From positions 1 through 64,000 of the forward strand of contig NW_023501124.1 of NCBI RefSeq assembly GCF_014066305.1: a DNA stretch of 64,000 nucleotides, written 5' to 3'. Shown here piece after piece: positions 60,151-64,000 of this stretch (position 1 is its first letter; the number at the start of each line of letters is the position of its first letter). Made by a program: the position numbers and the translations under genes. The DNA comes from Letharia columbiana. Lineage: Eukaryota > Ascomycota > Lecanoromycetes > Lecanorales > Parmeliaceae. The notes under the pieces are model-generated. The model saw only the letters and a list, made by a program, of their open reading frames with translations, did no database searches and was not told the origin of the DNA.

Positions 60151-61122
60151 TCACTTTTTCCTCTCGACTTTCCCCTGCCCCTCAAGCCCCTCCAACGCCT
60201 TACATGCCTCTGCCCAAGCCCCATCTCCCTCATAGAGCTGACTCCTTAAATACGCCCACGTCATCCTTTGCACTACCGCCAACCGCTCCGGACTCTCATC
60301 CAACGTCTCGCGCGCGTCCCACCCACTGATACCCCCAAGGCTATGTCTGGCGCCCTTGAGCGTAAGCAGATCTTTCGGCCCCGGAGCAAGCGCGTACGGG
60401 TCGGCATGCCAGTCGGCGCCGCGGATCGTCAAATGGGGGCTGACGTCCTCGTCACCGTACACCACGAGCGCGGGCGTGGCCATGTTGCCGAAGCTCGCGC
60501 CATAGAAGGGGACGAGTCTCTTCCCGAAGGCCGAGATATCCGCGCCGCCGTTTCCGATGCCGGCGAGGACGACGCCCGCCTTGATGCGCGTCTCGGGCTC
60601 GTACCACGTGGACCCGTCGCGCGGGTCCGTGTTGCTGGCACCCAGGAGCATGGCGGCGGTCCACCCGCCCGCCGAGTGGCCCGCGACCGCCACCCGCCGC
60701 TTGTCGAGGCGGCCCCGGAGCCCCGGCACGGCCGCCTCGACGCTGTTGAGGTGGTCGAGGATCCGCACCATGTCCGCGGCTCGCTCTTGCCAGAACAGTT
60801 CCTGGCCCTCGGGCGCCTCGAGCCCCAGGAACGCCGAGCTCAGGTGCGTCGGCTGCAGCACCGCGAAGCCGTGCGCGGCCCAGAACTCGTACAGGGGCGC
60901 GTACCCCTCCAGCGACGAGAGCGAGTTGCTGCGCCCCTGGCCGTGCGAGAGGAGGATGATCGGCAGGGCGTCCCCGGTCGAGGGCACCGTTACGCGCAGC
61001 TGGAGGTCGACGGGACGGCCGGGGGCGGGGAGGACGACGGGGCTGAAGGAGATGATGGGTTTAGAGGGGTTGGTGGGGATGTCGGCCGCGGCGCCGATGA
61101 GGGCGTGGTAACCGGTATGCAT
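60151..61122 (-). CDS. Alpha/beta hydrolase (chlorophyllase/PAF-acetylhydrolase-like)
   Basis: Single exon, 323 aa, no signal peptide. LPIILLSHGQGRS forms the oxyanion-hole strand, VAVAGHSAGGWTAAMLLGAS is the nucleophile elbow (GHSAGG, Ser about residue 150), ALVVYGDEDVSPH gives the acidic residue, and LKGARHSLGGISG the catalytic His. This layout is seen in bacterial and fungal dienelactone/chlorophyllase/PAF-acetylhydrolase-like enzymes. Natural substrate unknown. Third codon positions are strongly GC-rich, which leaves a 320-codon open frame on the opposite strand (60268-61230) that I regard as a shadow. Confidence 0.85.
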   Translation of the reverse strand: MHTGYHALIGAAADIPTNPSKPIISFSPVVLPAPGRPVDLQLRVTVPSTGDALPIILLSHGQGRSNSLSSLEGYAPLYEFWAAHGFAVLQPTHLSSAFLGLEAPEGQELFWQERAADMVRILDHLNSVEAAVPGLRGRLDKRRVAVAGHSAGGWTAAMLLGASNTDPRDGSTWYEPETRIKAGVVLAGIGNGGADISAFGKRLVPFYGASFGNMATPALVVYGDEDVSPHLTIRGADWHADPYALAPGPKDLLTLKGARHSLGGISGWDARETLDESPERLAVVQRMTWAYLRSQLYEGDGAWAEACKALEGLEGQGKVERKK

Positions 61123-61600
61123 GGTGTTCGTTTTTGTTTGGTGAGTTGGATTGAGTGGGAGGTGGAGGGACGAGGGATGATCGAGTTGGTGAGAGACGGG
61201 ACTGTAAAGCGAGAAGTATTTAATTCATAGATGAAATGACACGGCGCTGATAAAGCCAGCGCAATGGTGAGCGATCAGGATCAACTCTTCAGGGATTCAC
61301 GATGGATATATGGAGTTAAGACGGACGTAAGCTCGGCTTTTGACTCGCTCACTCTACTTATTCCGCAAATTTGGACGGCAAAGCTTGAGGTAGTCTATCC
61401 CAATACCGTCTTGGAAACAAGAAGAGACCTTCCTTGCAGCAAGTGTAAGACAGCTATCATGCCCTGCTCCGAACCAGATAGTAGGGCTTACAAGACACCT
61501 CACCTTGTGTAAAGCGAGGGCACGCACCACAGGGAGCCCGTGAAAGGTTGACTGGAGAATATGAAATGTGATATAAAGACAGAATGCAGAAACTCCCAAG
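61123..61600. other. Intergenic, promoter of the hydrolase
   Basis: Contains open frames on both strands without recognisable domains. Nothing else seen. Confidence 0.45.
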
Positions 61601-61604
61601 CTGG

Positions 61605-61958
61605 TCATGGCACCGCCGGCAGTGTACCCGATCGCGGCCGTTCAAATTCTTCAGCAAGTGCCTCGTGTATATTTGCCTCGTCCACCCGCTCGTTATGCTC
61701 ATGACTGTAACCCTGCCACTTGACCGAGTAGCTACGCCTGAGGCTCGGAGCGCGGCTGTCCTTTTCCGCCCCTTCCACGGGCGGGCCACGACTGCGGCGA
61801 GGGCCGACGGGTGACGCGACAGTCGAGGAGCGCCGCTTAGCCAGATACTGACTGTCTTCGGAAACGACGGGGGGCGGGGGAGCCGGCTGGCTGTTGCTGT
61901 GTGGGCTTCGGAGAAGGTGATCCGGATATTGGGCGATGTCGAGCCTGCTTGGCCCCAC
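61605..61958 (-). mobile_element. Fragment of Gypsy pol: chromodomain remnant
   Basis: The minus-strand frame reads QPAPPPPVVSEDSQYL, as in the spacer before chromovirus chromodomains, then a frameshifted stretch, then YSVKWQGYSHEHNERVDEAN and IHEALAEEFER, a chromodomain C-terminal half. Base composition is normal, so the fragment shows little RIP. Flanking minus-strand frames (61837-62034, 61983-62318, 62231-62464) may be further decayed element or unrelated; I do not recognise them. Confidence 0.6.
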
Positions 61959-62479
61959 TGATGGATGTCACTCGTTCATCGGCTAAGCCGTAGTCACCAA
62001 GTCGCCGTGACGGTGCTGAGCGCGAAGAAGCCAATTGCTGTATGGTGAAACGGAGGTTTCATGTCTTGAGAGAGATAGCGAGCTTCGAACGCAGCGGATC
62101 GCGCCATCACTCATCCGCATCAGCCAATCCGTCGACTTCCAGCCTTGCGCTTTCCGTGCCGGTGGTGTAAGTTCGATGAAGCACGCTTTGCTGTCGGGCA
62201 CAAAGCAACGGGACCCTTTTTGCAGCTCGTTCAATGAAGTTTCGCTTCCGCCGGAGTCATCGGCAACCAGCGAGCTATTGGTTGGTTCAGTTCTGTGAGC
62301 CAAATTTCTAATTGGCATCGTGCTTGATGGTTGAGTGCGCTAAAAGCGGCAATCTCGGGTGAGCTCAGATTGACTAGCGTATGCACAAAGGTCCGGAATG
62401 CTTGGCGCTGAGAATTCCCACATATACCACCAAGAATAGTAGTGAATAGCTGCATCTTCTCCAATATCGTATTAAATTA

Positions 62480-62640
62480 CCTCGGTTATTCTAAAGCTAT
62501 TAAGAGCATTTTATAAAATTCGCTATTATTCTATTTTATAATAAAATAAAATATTTATATCTTTTAAAAACTTTATAATCTAATCTATATTATATTTATT
62601 AAATTTTAATAACTTTCTAGATTATAATAAACTGTGGTTT
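62480..62640. repeat. Short RIP-like A+T patch
   Basis: About 160 bp almost lacking CpA/TpG and very A+T-rich, like the central block, between normal sequences. Probably a retroelement scrap adjacent to the chromodomain fragment. Confidence 0.6.
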
Positions 62641-62940
62641 TGAACCTATACAGAAAAATTGAAATTTTTGCCATTGAACTGAGGGAAATTTTCTTTCTTT
62701 CTCAAGGATTATGCAATCAGGGGTAAAGCGGTTACGGCCGCGCGGGTTCCGAGTGTGTGGGGGGCTGGGGGCTCGGGGGTACAATGCTTTAAAGTAAAGT
62801 TTAGGTACCTTAAACCTGGTAGTCTTCACTGGCGTCTTTTTTTTCTGCCAAGACATGACTTTTTGACGATTGGTTCATCATTCACTACCTTGTTTTTGAA
62901 GCTCCATCAGATAGCTGGGGTAACCTTGACATGCGGACAG
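62641..62940. promoter_or_regulatory. Upstream region of the DEAH helicase
   Basis: Normal-composition 5' flank with a G-run near 62758-62766 and no recognised site. Confidence 0.35.
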
Positions 62941-64000
62941 ATGGCGGACTTTGATCTATCGACTTCTTTTGTCCCTTCTCTCAACAAGCCGTCCTCTCTC
63001 CTTCCTATTGCACGTCATCGTCAGAGTCTACTATATCTAGTTGAAACTTTTCCAGTAATCATAGTTGTTGGTCAAACAGGTTCGTACATTCCGTATTATC
63101 TTTCTTGTTTGGATCCAGGACTTGAGTCACATCACGGGGAGCAAAAGGGTTTTGTACTTGGCTTAGAGAAGCAATGCTGACCCGGAATTGTTGGTTAAGG
63201 AAGTGGAAAGACAACACAGATCCCACAGTTTCTCGAACAGGCAGGATGGTGCGAAGCAGGCAAAGTTGTTGCGGTCACGCAGGTAGGTGAGTTGGAAAGC
63301 CCTGTATTGATTGTCAGGTTTATTGATTACTGATGACATATCAGCCCCGGAGAGTCGCTGCTACTACCGTGGCCACTCGGGTCGCAGAGGAGGTTGGATG
63401 CAATTTAGGGGAAGAAGTCGGCTACTCCATTAGATTCGAGGACTTGACCAGTGCCAAAACTCGCATCAAGTTCTTGACCGATGGTCTTCTTCTTCGAGAA
63501 GCACTTGCAGATCCTCTCTTATCGAGATACTCAATTGTCATGGTCGACGAAGCTCATGAGCGCTCGCTAAGCACTGATATACTCCTCGGCGTACTGAAGA
63601 AGATTAGCAAAAGGAGGTCAGATCTCCGTATAATTATCAGTAGCGCAACATTGCAAGCAGAAGACTTTCTTCGTTTCTTCTCTGGAGAACAACCCGAACA
63701 GAACGGTGATGCAGACGAGCACTCTGTAGGTCGGATCATCAGCCTAGAAGGACGCATGTATCCAGTGGACACGATGTATCTTGAGGAGCCGGCCGAAAAC
63801 TACGTCGAAAGGGCAGTGAAGACCGTATTCGATATACACGCCAGTGAATCGGATGGCGACATACTCATTTTCCTGACAGGTCGAGAAGAGATTGACACGG
63901 CTCTTCAGCTAATTGCAGACCGAGCAGCGTCTCTACACCCTCGGGCTCAATCTGTCCTCTCGCTGCCTCTATATGCTGGGCTAACGAGCGAGCAACAGCT
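62941..64000 (+). CDS. DEAH-box RNA helicase, DHX35-like (5' part)
   Basis: Truncated by the window end. Exons 62941-63079, 63200-63282, 63345 onward. After MADFDLSTSFVPSLNKPSS and LPIARHRQSLLYLVE come the SF2 helicase motifs: I GQTGSGKTTQIP (split by intron 1), Ia TQPRRVAATTVATRVAEE (split by intron 2), Ib TDGLLLREAL, II DEAHERS, III SSAT, IV-like ILIFLTGREEI. The RIRFEDxTSxxTRIKFLTDG-type stretch and short N-terminus fit DHX35 better than Prp2/Prp22/Prp43, which carry longer N-terminal regions. DHX35 homologues associate with late (C-complex) spliceosomes in animals and are kept in intron-rich fungi. The C-terminal WH-ratchet-OB part is outside the window. Confidence 0.88.

Noticed and set aside
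60268..61230. 320-codon open frame opposite the alpha/beta hydrolase
   Set aside because: Arg/Gly/Ala-rich composition without domains; it exactly shadows a GC3-rich gene with a complete catalytic triad on the other strand.
1..64000. Biosynthetic gene cluster or heterokaryon-incompatibility/NLR cassette
   Set aside because: No PKS, NRPS, terpene synthase, HET, NACHT or cluster-type transporter/regulator set is visible; neighbouring genes are functionally unrelated.

Overview
This is a stretch of a filamentous ascomycete (Pezizomycotina) nuclear genome. Most genes carry short introns of 46-130 bases with GT..AG ends and CTAAC/CTGAC-like branch sites. The protein set is typically fungal: DUF6604, DUF3072, 2EXR, S28 peptidase, A1 aspartic protease and an RNase T1 relative. 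A 21-kb A+T-rich block shows repeat-induced point mutation (RIP). A Dothideomycete is plausible, but the class cannot be fixed from this window alone.

Left arm (1-34.6 kb), gene-bearing and of ordinary base composition. In order: a mitochondrial carrier (+), a CCDC25/Jlp2-family NFACT-R protein (+), a single-pass membrane protein with a long disordered tail (-), an unknown single-exon protein (+), a 2EXR-domain protein (-) followed by a broken tandem paralog (-), the PP1 inhibitor Ypi1 (+), a secreted pepsin-like protease (-), an unknown F-box-like protein (-), a small DUF3072 protein (+), a 1126-aa DUF6604 protein (+), about 3 kb with no supportable gene, a guanyl-specific RNase of the T1 family (-), an NmrA-like NAD(P)-binding protein (-), the gamma-tubulin-complex adaptor Mzt1 (+, 75 aa, three small exons), the ubiquitin-binding autophagy receptor Cue5 (-), and an intron-containing tRNA-Tyr with an abnormal anticodon loop.

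Middle (35.2-56.45 kb): a gene-free A+T-rich block of degenerate retroelements. CpA and TpG are nearly absent while CpG survives, the classic RIP signature. I can make out one ~8-kb element bounded by ~250-bp direct repeats, a second repeat pair nested inside it, and two Ty3/Gypsy relics in opposite orientations. The plus-strand relic still reads, between stops, RT - RNase H - integrase - chromodomain.

Right arm (56.7-64 kb): a zinc-cluster-like gene broken by an in-frame TGA next to the RIP block, a secreted S28 serine peptidase (+), a GC-rich alpha/beta hydrolase (-), a fragment of Gypsy chromodomain (-), and the 5' part of a DHX35-like DEAH helicase (+) running off the window.

The genes do not form an obvious pathway. 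There is no biosynthetic cluster, and I see no CRISPR, prokaryotic system or clear defence cassette. The most unusual items are an apparent 1-nucleotide exon (or twin intron) in the CCDC25/Jlp2 gene, the tRNA-Tyr lacking U33, the unequal RIP in the nested repeat pair, and apparent RIP leakage into a flanking gene.
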